From Cellulomonas sp. (GTDB taxonomy: Bacteria; Actinomycetota; Actinomycetes; Actinomycetales; Cellulomonadaceae), in NCBI RefSeq assembly GCF_015234515.1, contig NZ_JADGMY010000028.1, forward strand, positions 293,988 through 357,987: DNA of 64,000 nt. The letters run 5' to 3'. Positions 24,659 to 33,271 of this stretch are shown in pieces (positions within the stretch are counted from its first letter, which is position 1; each line of letters begins with the position of its first letter). The position numbers and the translations under genes are program-made. The notes beneath the pieces are model-generated. The model was not told the origin of the DNA. It ran no database searches and saw only the letters and a list, made by a program, of their open reading frames with translations.

Positions 24659-26527
24659 GTGAGCACCCCGCTCGAGGACTACGCGCTGCTGTCCAACCTG
24701 GGCACCGGGCCGCTCGTGTCGCGCGACGGCAGCGTCGACTGGCTCTGCCTGCCGCGCTACGACTCCCCCGCGGTCTTCTCGGCGCTCCTGGGCGGCCCCG
24801 ACGACGGCCGCTGGCGCCTGTCGGCCGTGGACGGCGAGGTGGTCGAGTGGCGGTACCTGCCGCACACGTTCGTCCTGGAGACGACGTGGCGCACGGCCAC
24901 CGGTCGCGTCCGGGTGACCGACTTCCTGCCGATCGTCACCGACCGCAGCGACCTCGTGCGCCACGTCGAGTGCCTCGAGGGCACGGTCGAGATCGAGCAC
25001 GACCTGCGCCTGCGGTTCGACTACGCCCGCGCGATCCCGTGGGTGCGCGTCGTGGACCACGCGGGCGCACGGGCGCTGCTGTCCCTCGCCGGCCCGGAGG
25101 GGCTGGTCCTCAACGGTCCGCTGCTGGCGTCGGCCAAGGGGCACGAAGCCGTGGGCCAGGAGGACCGCGTCCGCGGGGCCGGGCGGCGCGATCCCAAGCA
25201 CCGGGCGCCCCACGGCGGCGGTGCGCGCACTCCCCGGCTGACGGCCCGGTTCGGCATGAAGGCGGGCCAGTCGCTGGCGTGGAACCTGACGGCGTTCCCG
25301 TCGTACGAGGAGCCACCCGAGCCGCTGGACGCGGTCCAGTCGCTGGCCGAGACGATCGCGTTCTGGACGGGCTGGTCGTCGCGCGTCACCGTGCGCACGG
25401 ACTACGGCCCGCTGGTGGTGCGCTCGTTCCTGGTGCTGCGCGCGCTGACGCACAAGCGCACGGGAGGTGTCGTCGCCGCCCCCACCACGTCGCTGCCCGA
25501 GGACCCGGGAGGCAGCCGCAACTGGGACTACCGGTACGTGTGGCTGCGGGACAACGCGCTGATGATCGAGGTCGTCGCGACCTACGGGCACGCGCAGAGC
25601 GCAGGCGTGTGGCGCGACTGGCTCCTGCGGGCCATCGCGGGCGACACCCACGACGTGCGGGTCCTCTACGGCCTGGCCGGCGAGCGCGAGCTCACGGAGA
25701 AGACCCTCGACCACCTGGCCGGCTACGACGGCTCCCGGCCGGTGCGCATCGGCAACGACGCGGCCCGGCAGTACCAGGCCGACGTGGTGGGCGAGGTCAT
25801 GATCGCGCTCGCGATGCTCCGCGACCAGGGCGTCGCGGAGAACGAGTACTCGTGGGGTCTGCAGAGAGGCCTGCTGCGGTTCTGCGAGACCAACTTCGAC
25901 CGCAAGGACTACGGCATCTGGGAGGCCCGGGGCGAGCCCCGCCACTTCACCCACGGGCGCGTGATGATGTGGGCGGCCTTCGACCGTGGCGTCCGGGCGG
26001 TCGAGGACCACGGCCTGACGGGCCCGGTGGACCGGTGGCGCCAGCTGCGGGACTGGCTCCGTCAGGAGATCGACAAGAACGGGTACGACCCGGCTCTCGG
26101 CAGCTTCACGCAGACCTACGGCCGGCCCGAGGTCGACGCGTCCCTGCTGCAGCTGCCGCACACGGGCTACGTCCGGCCCGACGACCCGCGCATGCTCGGC
26201 ACCGTCGCGCGCATCGAGTCCGAGCTGCGCGACGAGCACGGGCTCGTGCACCGCTACCGCACGGACACCGGCATGGACGGCCTCGACGGCGACGAGCACC
26301 CGTTCCTCATCTGCAACTTCTGGCTCGTCGAGCAGTACGCGCACAGCGGCCGGCTCGGCGACGCACGGGCACTCATGGACCAGCTCGTCGGTTACGCGAA
26401 CGACCTCGGTCTGCTCAGCGAGGAGTACGACACGGACGCCGGGCGGCTCATCGGCAACTTCCCGCAGGCGTTCAGCCACCTGGGCCTGATCCGTGCGGCG
26501 GACGCGATCGCGGCGGCGAGCAGGTGA
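24659..26527 (+). CDS. Glycoside hydrolase family 15 protein (trehalase or glucoamylase type)
   Basis: A 622-residue intracellular GH15 protein. The typical opening (LEDYALLSNLGTGPLVSRDGSVDWLCLPRYDSPAVFSALL) leads to an N-terminal beta-sandwich, and the (alpha/alpha)6 barrel starts near residue 240. Barrel signatures include DPGGSRNWDYRYVWLRDNALMIE and ENEYSWGLQRG. The C-terminal part has HPFLICNFWLVEQYAHSGR. No signal peptide. Actinobacterial relatives of this length include trehalases as well as glucan hydrolases, so the substrate is left open. The GTG start has its AGGGAGG site unusually close, only a base or two upstream. Confidence 0.85.
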   Translation: MSTPLEDYALLSNLGTGPLVSRDGSVDWLCLPRYDSPAVFSALLGGPDDGRWRLSAVDGEVVEWRYLPHTFVLETTWRTATGRVRVTDFLPIVTDRSDLVRHVECLEGTVEIEHDLRLRFDYARAIPWVRVVDHAGARALLSLAGPEGLVLNGPLLASAKGHEAVGQEDRVRGAGRRDPKHRAPHGGGARTPRLTARFGMKAGQSLAWNLTAFPSYEEPPEPLDAVQSLAETIAFWTGWSSRVTVRTDYGPLVVRSFLVLRALTHKRTGGVVAAPTTSLPEDPGGSRNWDYRYVWLRDNALMIEVVATYGHAQSAGVWRDWLLRAIAGDTHDVRVLYGLAGERELTEKTLDHLAGYDGSRPVRIGNDAARQYQADVVGEVMIALAMLRDQGVAENEYSWGLQRGLLRFCETNFDRKDYGIWEARGEPRHFTHGRVMMWAAFDRGVRAVEDHGLTGPVDRWRQLRDWLRQEIDKNGYDPALGSFTQTYGRPEVDASLLQLPHTGYVRPDDPRMLGTVARIESELRDEHGLVHRYRTDTGMDGLDGDEHPFLICNFWLVEQYAHSGRLGDARALMDQLVGYANDLGLLSEEYDTDAGRLIGNFPQAFSHLGLIRAADAIAAASR

Positions 26528-26645
26528 CGAGGGGTGTCTGCCGGGCCGACGCGAGATCGTCATGAGGGTGTGCGGCCACCACGGCCCACCGCCGACCGGC
26601 ACCCTGCCTGCCGGAGCGACCACGTGACCGTCCGAGGAGGACGCC

Positions 26646-27023
26646 ATGCGCTACACGATCCTGCTGCACTACCCCGAGATGACGCCCGAGTCGATGGGCG
26701 ACGACGCCTGGGCCGAGGGTGAGCGCGAGTTCACCGCGTACGCCGCGACGCTGCAGGCCGCCGGGGCCCTGGTCGGCGCGGAGGTGCTGCAGCCCTCGTC
26801 CAGCACGACCACGCTGCGCACGGTCGACGGCGTGCTGCAGGTGCAGGACGGGCCGTTCGCGGACACCAAGGAGCAGCTCGGCGGGACGTTCGTCGTCGAC
26901 GTCCCCGACCTCGACGCGGCGATCGAGCTCGCCCGCCGGGCCCCGGGCGTCTCGTGGGGAGCGGTCGAGGTGCGTCCCGGCGCGCTGTACACCGTGGACG
27001 GCGTCTGGACACCCAACGCGTGA
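26646..27023 (+). CDS. DGPF/YCII-domain protein
   Basis: A 125-residue YCII-related protein. It begins MRYTILLHYPE and contains the diagnostic V-QDGPFADTKEQLGG motif, then VVDVPDLDAAIELARRAP. These small ferredoxin-like proteins are encoded next to ECF42 sigma factors, and that is the arrangement here: its stop overlaps the GTG start of the sigma gene (GTGA). A GAGGAGG site precedes the ATG. Probably part of the same response as the sigma factor; its molecular role is not established. Confidence 0.9.
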   Translation: MRYTILLHYPEMTPESMGDDAWAEGEREFTAYAATLQAAGALVGAEVLQPSSSTTTLRTVDGVLQVQDGPFADTKEQLGGTFVVDVPDLDAAIELARRAPGVSWGAVEVRPGALYTVDGVWTPNA

Positions 27024-28234
27024 GCGCCGCACGGGCGCGGGCGGCCGCCGAGCGCGCCGCCCGCGACTCGTACGGCCGGCTCGTCGCGCTGCTCGCCGCA
27101 CAGTCGGGGGACCTCGCGCTGGCCGAGGACGCCCTCGCGGACGCGTTCGAGCAGGCGCTGACGCGCTGGCCGGACGACGGCGTGCCGCGCACGCCCGACG
27201 CCTGGCTCCTGACCGTGGCCCGCAACCGCATCCGTGACGTGTGGCGCTCGGCGGCGCACCGCCGCACCGCCGCGCTCCCCGACGACGCCGCGAGCACCGA
27301 CCTGGTCCACGAGGACCCGTTGGCGGACGTCGACCCGGCGGCCATCCCCGACCGTCGCCTGGCACTGCTGTTCGTGTGCGCGCACCCCGCCATCGCGCCG
27401 GAGGTCCGCACGCCGCTGATGCTGCAGACCGTGCTCGGGCTGGACTCGGCGCAGGTCGCCACGGCGTTCGCGGTGTCACCGGCCGCGATGCAGCAGCGCC
27501 TCGTGCGGGCCAAGCGCCGGATCGCCCGGGCGCGGGTCCCGTTCGCCGTCCCGGACCGCACAGCGATGGCCGAGCGGCTGCCGCCCGTGCTGGAGGCGGT
27601 CTACGCCTGCGCCGCCGTCACCTGGCGGCAGGGCGCGCACGACCTCGCCGGGGAGGCCCGGCACCTCGCGCTGGTGCTCGCGGCGCTGCTGGGCGACGAG
27701 CCCGAGGCGTGGGCGCTCGCCGCGCTCGTGACCCTCTCGCTCGCCCGCCGGCAGCCGCCCGGTGCGTTCGTACCGCTCGACGAGCAGGACCCCGCGACGT
27801 GGGACGCCGACCTCCTCGCGGAGGGCGAGGCGCTGCTGCGCCGCGCGCAGCGGCCCGGAGTGCCCGGGCGGTTCCGCCTGGAGGCGGCGATCCAGGCGGT
27901 GCACGCCGACCGGCGTCGCACCGGCCGCACCGACTGGGCGGCGCTGCGCACCCTGTACGTCGCGCTCGACGCGGTCGCGCCGAGCCTGGGCGGGCGGGTC
28001 GCGCTGGCCGCGGTCGTCGGGCGGCTGGACGGCGCGGACGCGGGCCTGGCCGCGCTGCCGCCCGAGCCGTCGCCCGCGTTCCAGCCGTGGTGGGCGACGT
28101 GGGCGGACCTGCTGGCCCGGGCCGGGCACGGGGTCCGGGCGGCCGCGGCGTTCCGACGCGCGGCCGAGCTGACGGACGACGCCGACGTGCGCGCGTACCT
28201 CACGTCTCGCGCGGGGGCGCAGCGCGGCACGTGA
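27020..28234 (+). CDS. ECF sigma factor, ECF42 type with TPR-like extension
   Basis: A 404-residue sigma factor. Region 2 (about 12-80: DYSGRLVALLAAQSGDLALAEDALADAFEQAL..., PDAWLLTVARNRIRDVWR) is followed by region 4 (about 120-180: LMLQTVLGLDSAQVATAFAVSPAAMQQRLVRAKRRI). A helical C-terminal extension of ~210 residues then carries repeated units (EARHLALVLAALLGDEPEAWALAALV, ATWADLLARAGHGVRAAAAFRRA). This long extension and the coupled DGPF gene define ECF42. No anti-sigma gene is nearby, as expected for the group, where the extension is thought to control activity. Target promoters unknown. Confidence 0.9.
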   Translation: MSAARARAAAERAARDSYGRLVALLAAQSGDLALAEDALADAFEQALTRWPDDGVPRTPDAWLLTVARNRIRDVWRSAAHRRTAALPDDAASTDLVHEDPLADVDPAAIPDRRLALLFVCAHPAIAPEVRTPLMLQTVLGLDSAQVATAFAVSPAAMQQRLVRAKRRIARARVPFAVPDRTAMAERLPPVLEAVYACAAVTWRQGAHDLAGEARHLALVLAALLGDEPEAWALAALVTLSLARRQPPGAFVPLDEQDPATWDADLLAEGEALLRRAQRPGVPGRFRLEAAIQAVHADRRRTGRTDWAALRTLYVALDAVAPSLGGRVALAAVVGRLDGADAGLAALPPEPSPAFQPWWATWADLLARAGHGVRAAAAFRRAAELTDDADVRAYLTSRAGAQRGT

Positions 28235-28253
28235 CGCGCGCTGCGACGACACC

Positions 28254-29135
28254 TCAGCTCACCGTGAGCACCGTGCCCGCGGGCACCTTGTCCCACAGCA
28301 GGTCCAGCACGTCCTCGCTCACGCGGATGCACCCGTTGGAGATGGGCCCGGTGGCCGCGAACGGACTGGTGTGGATCGCCGTGGCGGACGTCCCTGTCGC
28401 CGTGTCGTAGACGTCGATGGTCTCGCTCTGGCTCGACAGCAGGAGCACGCGCGGCGTGTAGGTGCCCGGCTGCTCCCACTGCGACCCGACGACGAACTGC
28501 GGCACGGCCGGCGTCGGGGTCCCCGGCGCCCCGACGGCCTTCACGGGGACCGTGCTGGTCGTGGTGCCGTCGTCGACCGTGAGCGTCAGCGCCGCGAGGT
28601 CCAGGTGCAGCCGCCAGTCGGTCCCCGCCGGCGCGGTGTCGTCCGCGCGGATCCACACGCTGCGTCCGTTCACCTGCGACGCGTCCTGGCTGGGCAGCGC
28701 GCCGCGCGTCGCGACGAGCACCCGCAGCCAGCCCCCGCGCTGGTCGATCACCGGCAGCACGGTCGGCACGTCGAGCGTCACCGCGGGCACGGCGGCGACC
28801 GGCGTGCCGTGCACCGCGTCGTACCCGGCCGTGTCACGCAGGACGGACGCGGTCTTCCAGGTGCCGAGCGCGGGGTCGTCGTTGCGGCGCTGCTCGAGGC
28901 CGTCCGTGCCCGGCAGCCCGGGGACGAGGTTGCGGGGCTCGGCGACCGGCAGGGTCGACAGGTCGACGGCCGGGAGCGTCGGGGGTGCCGGGACAGCCGT
29001 CTTGGGAGCGTCGACGGGCGCGCGGACGACGACGGTCTCGGGGGTCGGCGCGTCGGCGCAGCCCGTCACCACCACGGCGCACAGCAGCGCCGCTGCCGCC
29101 AGCCGCACCCGCTCGGTCGTCCTCACCCCACCCAT
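28254..29135 (-). CDS. L,D-transpeptidase (YkuD) lipoprotein
   Basis: A 293-residue exported lipoprotein. The signal peptide ends in lipobox VTGC, with lipidated Cys26. A proline-rich spacer and a ~130-residue N-terminal domain precede the YkuD catalytic domain (about 165-293), with the catalytic motif HTSPF...GPISNGCIRVSEDVLDLL. The catalytic Cys and nearby His and Arg are present. It should form 3-3 cross-links in peptidoglycan or attach proteins to it, on the outer face of the membrane. The family is common in actinobacteria. Confidence 0.9.
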   Translation of the reverse strand: MGGVRTTERVRLAAAALLCAVVVTGCADAPTPETVVVRAPVDAPKTAVPAPPTLPAVDLSTLPVAEPRNLVPGLPGTDGLEQRRNDDPALGTWKTASVLRDTAGYDAVHGTPVAAVPAVTLDVPTVLPVIDQRGGWLRVLVATRGALPSQDASQVNGRSVWIRADDTAPAGTDWRLHLDLAALTLTVDDGTTTSTVPVKAVGAPGTPTPAVPQFVVGSQWEQPGTYTPRVLLLSSQSETIDVYDTATGTSATAIHTSPFAATGPISNGCIRVSEDVLDLLWDKVPAGTVLTVS

Positions 29136-29173
29136 CGTGCCCTTTCCACCGTCCCGACCCTACGATCGGCTCC

Positions 29174-31744
29174 ATGGAGCGGCTGTGGCCGCTCACCGGC
29201 CGGGGCACGGAGCTGCGGGACGTCGCAGCTGCCGCTCGGCCCGGTGCGGCCGGGATCCTCGTGGCGGGCCCCGCAGGCGTGGGCAAGACGCGGCTCGCGC
29301 GCGAGAGCCTCGCGGAGCTCGCGCGCCGCGGCACGCGGGTGGTGTGGGCCGTGGGGAGCGAGGCGACGCGCCCCGTGCCGTTCGGTGCCTTCGCCGGGCT
29401 CGTGGACGTGCCGCCGGCGGACGCAGCCCCCGCGGTGGCCCGGATGATCGACCGCCTCGCCCGGCCGGGCCCGTTCGTGCTCGCGGTGGACGACGCCCAC
29501 CTCCTCGACGACCTCTCCGCCGTCGTCCTCCACCGCGTCGTGCTCCGCGGGATCGCCCCCGCCGTGGTGACGGTGCGCGAGCCGGCGGCCGCACCCGACG
29601 TCGTCACCTCCCTGTGGAAGGACGAGCTCCTCCCACGCCTCGACCTCGATCCGCTCGACCTGCCGACGACGACCTCACTCGTGTCCCAGGCCCTGCAGGG
29701 GCCGGTCGAGTCCGGGTCCGCGCAGCGGCTGTGGACCCTCACCGGCGGCAGCCCCCTGCTCCTGCGGCACGTCCTCGCCGCCGAGGTCGCGTCGGGGCGT
29801 CTCAGCCCGGTCACCGGCCTGTGGCTGTGGTCGGGCGACGTGCAGGTCTCCTCAGGGCTCGCCACGCTCGTGGACCGGGAGATCGGCCGTCTCGAGCCTC
29901 CCGTGCGGGACGTCCTCGACCTCGTCGCCCTGGGTGAGCCCCTCGCGTGGGACACGCTGCTGTCGCTCGCGCCGCACACGGCCGTCGACGAGGCGGAACG
30001 GCCCGGACTCGTGCGCTCGGACCCGTCGGGCGGGGGAACCGCCCGCCTCGGGCACCCGGTGTACGGCGAGGTCCGCCGGGCACGGATGGGTACCGCCCGG
30101 GCGCGCCACCTGCGCGGCAGGCTCGTCTCCCGGCTCGCGACGGACGCGGACCCCATCACCCGAGCGGTCCTGCTGATGGACTCCGACGTGCCCCTGGACC
30201 GCGACCTGCTCCTGCAGGCCGCCGGGTCGGCCGTCGCCTTCCACGACCTCCCGCTCGCCGAGCGGCTCGCCCGCGCCGCTGCGGCGGACGGCGGGTGGGA
30301 CGCGCGCCTGGTGCACGCGGCGACCCTGTCGTGGCTCACGCAGGGGGAGGCCGCCGACGCCGTGCTGCGGGACCTCGTCACCGACGCACCGGGCGGACCG
30401 GAGCGCGCCCGGGCCCGCGTCTACCGGGCGGGCAACCTGCTGTTCACGCTGCGCCGCGCCGACGACGCCGCCCGTGTCGCGTCCCAGGCTCTCGGCGACC
30501 CGGACGCGGGCGCCGTGCGGATGCTGGTGGAGGCGATGAGCGCCGTGATCGACGTCGCGCACGGCCGGGTGGCGCAGACGCTCGCCCGGTGCTCGGAGCT
30601 GGTGGGCCGCGAGCTGCCGGACGACCTGACCCGGTTGCTGGTCGTCTCGGCGCTGGCCGCGGCGGCCGCCGTCCGCGGAGACCTCGACAGCCTGGCGACC
30701 GCCGCGGCGGCGGGCGGCGCTGCCAAGCCGCTGCACGGCATCCCGGCATTCGGCTTCGCCGACTGGCTCGTGACCGGCTACCGGCTCGCCGGGCTGCCGT
30801 CAGCGGCGCAGGACGTCGTCCGTGGGCTCGTCGCGTCGTCCGCCGACCTCCCCGGTCCCGCACGGCCGATGGGACTCGTGCTGGCGGGGCATGCCTCACT
30901 CGCCGCCGGACGCCCCCGCGACGCGCTGGGTCCGCTGCGCGAGGCGTGGGCGATGCTGGACCGCTCGGAGCACGAGTTCCGGTTCCGTTGCCGCACCCTG
31001 CTGGCGACGGCACAGGCTCTGGCCGGCCGGCCCGAGGCCGCGCTGCCGCTGCTCGCCGAGCCGCAGCGACACCCGGCGTACACGCTGCACGAGCCCGACG
31101 ACCTCCTCGCGCGCGCGTGGGCCGCGGGCGCCGAAGGGGCCGTGACCGAGGCGGTGCGCCACGCGGAGACCGCCGCCGCGACGGCCCGCCGCCAGGACTC
31201 CCCCGCGTTCGAGGTGCTGGCGTGGCAGGCGGCGACGCAGCTCGGCGGCTCCCCGCTCGCGGAGCAGCGGCTGGCCGAGCTCGTCGTCGGCACGCCTCTC
31301 CCCCGGGCGACGGCCGCCCTGCGCCATGCTCGCGCGCACGCGGCCCAGGCCCCCGACGCCCTCGTCGCCGCGGCGCACGACTGGGAGCAGCTCGGGGACC
31401 TGGTCGCCGCGGGAGACGCCGCAGCGCAGGCGTCGGACCTCCATCGCCGGAGCGGACGCCGCGGCTCGGCGTTGTCCGCGGCCACCTACGCGCAGACGGT
31501 CGCGCGGCGTTCCGGCGCCCGGACGCCCGCGCTGCTCACCGCCGTGCACCCCCTGCCCCTGACGGCGCGCGAGCGGGAGGCCGCCGCCCTCGTGGCGCGG
31601 GGTCTGAGCAACCGGGAGATCGCCGAGCGCCTCGTCGTGTCCGTGCGGACCGTCGAGGGCCACCTCTACCGCGCGGGACGCAAGCTCGGTGTCGCCGATC
31701 GCGCGGCGATGGCCGCCGTCGTCGGCGACCACGGATTCGAGTAG
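29174..31744 (+). CDS. LuxR-family large ATP-binding (LAL) regulator
   Basis: An 856-residue regulator. It has an AAA-type ATPase at the N-terminus (Walker A GPAGVGKT, about 32-39; Walker B VLAVDDAH, about 104-111), then a long helical TPR-like middle, and a C-terminal GerE HTH (LTAREREAAALVARGLSNREIAERLVVSVRTVEGHLYR, about 795-850). This is the MalT/LAL plan, where ligand binding drives ATP-dependent DNA binding. ATG at 29174 was picked; the upstream extension is arginine-serine rich. It starts 38 bases from the divergent transpeptidase and is followed after 73 bases by a cupin gene. Ligand unknown. Confidence 0.88.
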   Translation: MERLWPLTGRGTELRDVAAAARPGAAGILVAGPAGVGKTRLARESLAELARRGTRVVWAVGSEATRPVPFGAFAGLVDVPPADAAPAVARMIDRLARPGPFVLAVDDAHLLDDLSAVVLHRVVLRGIAPAVVTVREPAAAPDVVTSLWKDELLPRLDLDPLDLPTTTSLVSQALQGPVESGSAQRLWTLTGGSPLLLRHVLAAEVASGRLSPVTGLWLWSGDVQVSSGLATLVDREIGRLEPPVRDVLDLVALGEPLAWDTLLSLAPHTAVDEAERPGLVRSDPSGGGTARLGHPVYGEVRRARMGTARARHLRGRLVSRLATDADPITRAVLLMDSDVPLDRDLLLQAAGSAVAFHDLPLAERLARAAAADGGWDARLVHAATLSWLTQGEAADAVLRDLVTDAPGGPERARARVYRAGNLLFTLRRADDAARVASQALGDPDAGAVRMLVEAMSAVIDVAHGRVAQTLARCSELVGRELPDDLTRLLVVSALAAAAAVRGDLDSLATAAAAGGAAKPLHGIPAFGFADWLVTGYRLAGLPSAAQDVVRGLVASSADLPGPARPMGLVLAGHASLAAGRPRDALGPLREAWAMLDRSEHEFRFRCRTLLATAQALAGRPEAALPLLAEPQRHPAYTLHEPDDLLARAWAAGAEGAVTEAVRHAETAAATARRQDSPAFEVLAWQAATQLGGSPLAEQRLAELVVGTPLPRATAALRHARAHAAQAPDALVAAAHDWEQLGDLVAAGDAAAQASDLHRRSGRRGSALSAATYAQTVARRSGARTPALLTAVHPLPLTAREREAAALVARGLSNREIAERLVVSVRTVEGHLYRAGRKLGVADRAAMAAVVGDHGFE

Positions 31745-31817
31745 CCCACTACCTGCAGGCGGCGCCCCCTGCCGCGCGACGCTGGACGCTCCTCTCCGCA
31801 CAGACTGGAGCAACGCC

Positions 31818-32273
31818 ATGAGCGCCACGTACGTCGGCCCCGACGAGGGCCTGCACCACCGCATGATCGACGGCGACCACGTGACGAAGGCGCAGGTGAA
31901 GGACGCCGTCGGCGCCTTCGAGGTCTTCGAGATCGTCGCCACCGCAGAACAGGCCGCCCCACCGCACGTCTCCCCGTGGACCGGTGTGATGTACGTGCTC
32001 GAGGGGGAGGTGACCGCGACGGTCGCGGACGACACGTACCGCGTGGGGCCCGGCGGTCTGGTGACGCTGCCGGCCGGCACGCCCGTGACCTTCGCCGCCA
32101 GCAGCGCGACCGCCCGCTTCCTCGCCATCACCTCAGGCGACCGCGCCGGAGCCTTCTTCGCCGACCTGGCGCAGACCGTGCCGCCCGACGCACCACTGGA
32201 CGAGGCGATGACGGCCGTCGCCACGGTCACCGCCCGGCACGGTGTGTCGGTGACGGCGGGCGGTGCGTCATGA
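31818..32273 (+). CDS. Cupin-domain protein
   Basis: A 151-residue single-domain cupin. The double-stranded beta-helix motifs are visible: PPHVSPWTGVMYVLEGEVTATVADDTYRVGPGGLVTLPAGTPVTFAASS, with a His and Glu in place for metal binding, though the first motif is atypical. It could be a small dioxygenase or isomerase, or a binding protein. Its stop overlaps the start of the next gene (ATGA), so it is translationally coupled to the 316-residue protein of unknown function. Both follow the LAL regulator, a possible controller. Confidence 0.8.
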   Translation: MSATYVGPDEGLHHRMIDGDHVTKAQVKDAVGAFEVFEIVATAEQAAPPHVSPWTGVMYVLEGEVTATVADDTYRVGPGGLVTLPAGTPVTFAASSATARFLAITSGDRAGAFFADLAQTVPPDAPLDEAMTAVATVTARHGVSVTAGGAS

Positions 32274-33220
32274 GCCCGCGCAAGCCCGACGCGTCCGTGT
32301 CGGTGCGCGAACACGACGGGCCCCCTTCGGTCCGCGAGCACGACGGGTCCCTGGCGGTGCGTGGGTACGAGGCCGCGGCCGCCGCCTGGTTCGCCCGGCC
32401 GGCGCCGGACGTCGATCTCTCGCCACCGCCCGCGGACGAGGCCGAGGCGGACGCGAGATCGTTCGCGGCCGCGGCGACCACCCTGCTGCACGACCACCAG
32501 CAGGCGCTCGACGGGAAGGGGGTGCCGACCTCGGCACGCGTCACCGAGAGCCTGTTCACCCATCGGTTCGTCCCGGACGTCGCCTCGGTGGTCGGCGACA
32601 CGACGAGCATCCTCCTGCCGACCACGTGCCGCCTCGTGGCACCGCCCTACGACCAGAGCTGGACCCTCGGTCCGGGCTCCCAGGCGCAGCACAAGTTCGG
32701 CGACCTCATGTGCTCTGGCACGGACGGCTCCAGCGCCGCTGCCCTGGGTCTCTACCTCTCTTCGGACTCCGCGACGGATGTCTCCCTCACCCCGGAGGGA
32801 CGGTTCACCTTCGTGTGCATGCCGCTGTCGCCGGACATGACGCACTACGCCGGGCGCGGTGGTCTGGCGATCACGATCTACCGCGCCGGGAGCGACCGGC
32901 CCGCGTACTCCCGCCAGGTCACCCTGTGGGACGTCCGCGGCAGCTCACTGCCCAAGAACCCGGACCCGCGCGCCGGCTCGGTGCCGCACGGAGCGAGCGG
33001 TGGCGGGAGCCTCGCGGACGCGTCGTCACCGCCCGTCGCCGGGAGCTTCGGCTCCTTCCCCCTGGCGCCCGTCGGCCTCGCGCTCCGCCCCGGCGTGAAG
33101 TCCCTCGTGTGGGTGTGGGCGTGGCAGGTCTGCGCGCGCAGCTCGCTCGCCCTGTCGATGATCTCGGTGAAGATGCCGGCCGTCCGCGTCTGCACCGTCC
33201 CGCCCCTCGTCCTGCACTGA
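32270..33220 (+). CDS. Unknown protein (316 aa), coupled to cupin gene
   Basis: A 316-residue protein that I do not recognise. It opens with an imperfect repeat, SVREHDGPPSVREHDGSLAVR, then a helical part (about 30-90). A beta-rich core follows (SVVGDTTSILLPTTCRLVAPPYDQSW, DGRFTFVCMPLSPDMTHYAGRGGLAITIYR, QVTLWDVRG). The C-terminus holds a glycine-serine-proline spacer and a hydrophobic stretch (SLVWVWAWQVCARSSLALSMISVKMPAV). No signal peptide. It is translationally coupled to the upstream cupin, so a joint role is likely. Function unknown. Confidence 0.65.
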   Translation: MSPRKPDASVSVREHDGPPSVREHDGSLAVRGYEAAAAAWFARPAPDVDLSPPPADEAEADARSFAAAATTLLHDHQQALDGKGVPTSARVTESLFTHRFVPDVASVVGDTTSILLPTTCRLVAPPYDQSWTLGPGSQAQHKFGDLMCSGTDGSSAAALGLYLSSDSATDVSLTPEGRFTFVCMPLSPDMTHYAGRGGLAITIYRAGSDRPAYSRQVTLWDVRGSSLPKNPDPRAGSVPHGASGGGSLADASSPPVAGSFGSFPLAPVGLALRPGVKSLVWVWAWQVCARSSLALSMISVKMPAVRVCTVPPLVLH

Positions 33221-33271
33221 GTGCCCGGGGTGGGCCCGGGTGACCGGTGACCGACCGTGGCGACGGTGTCG

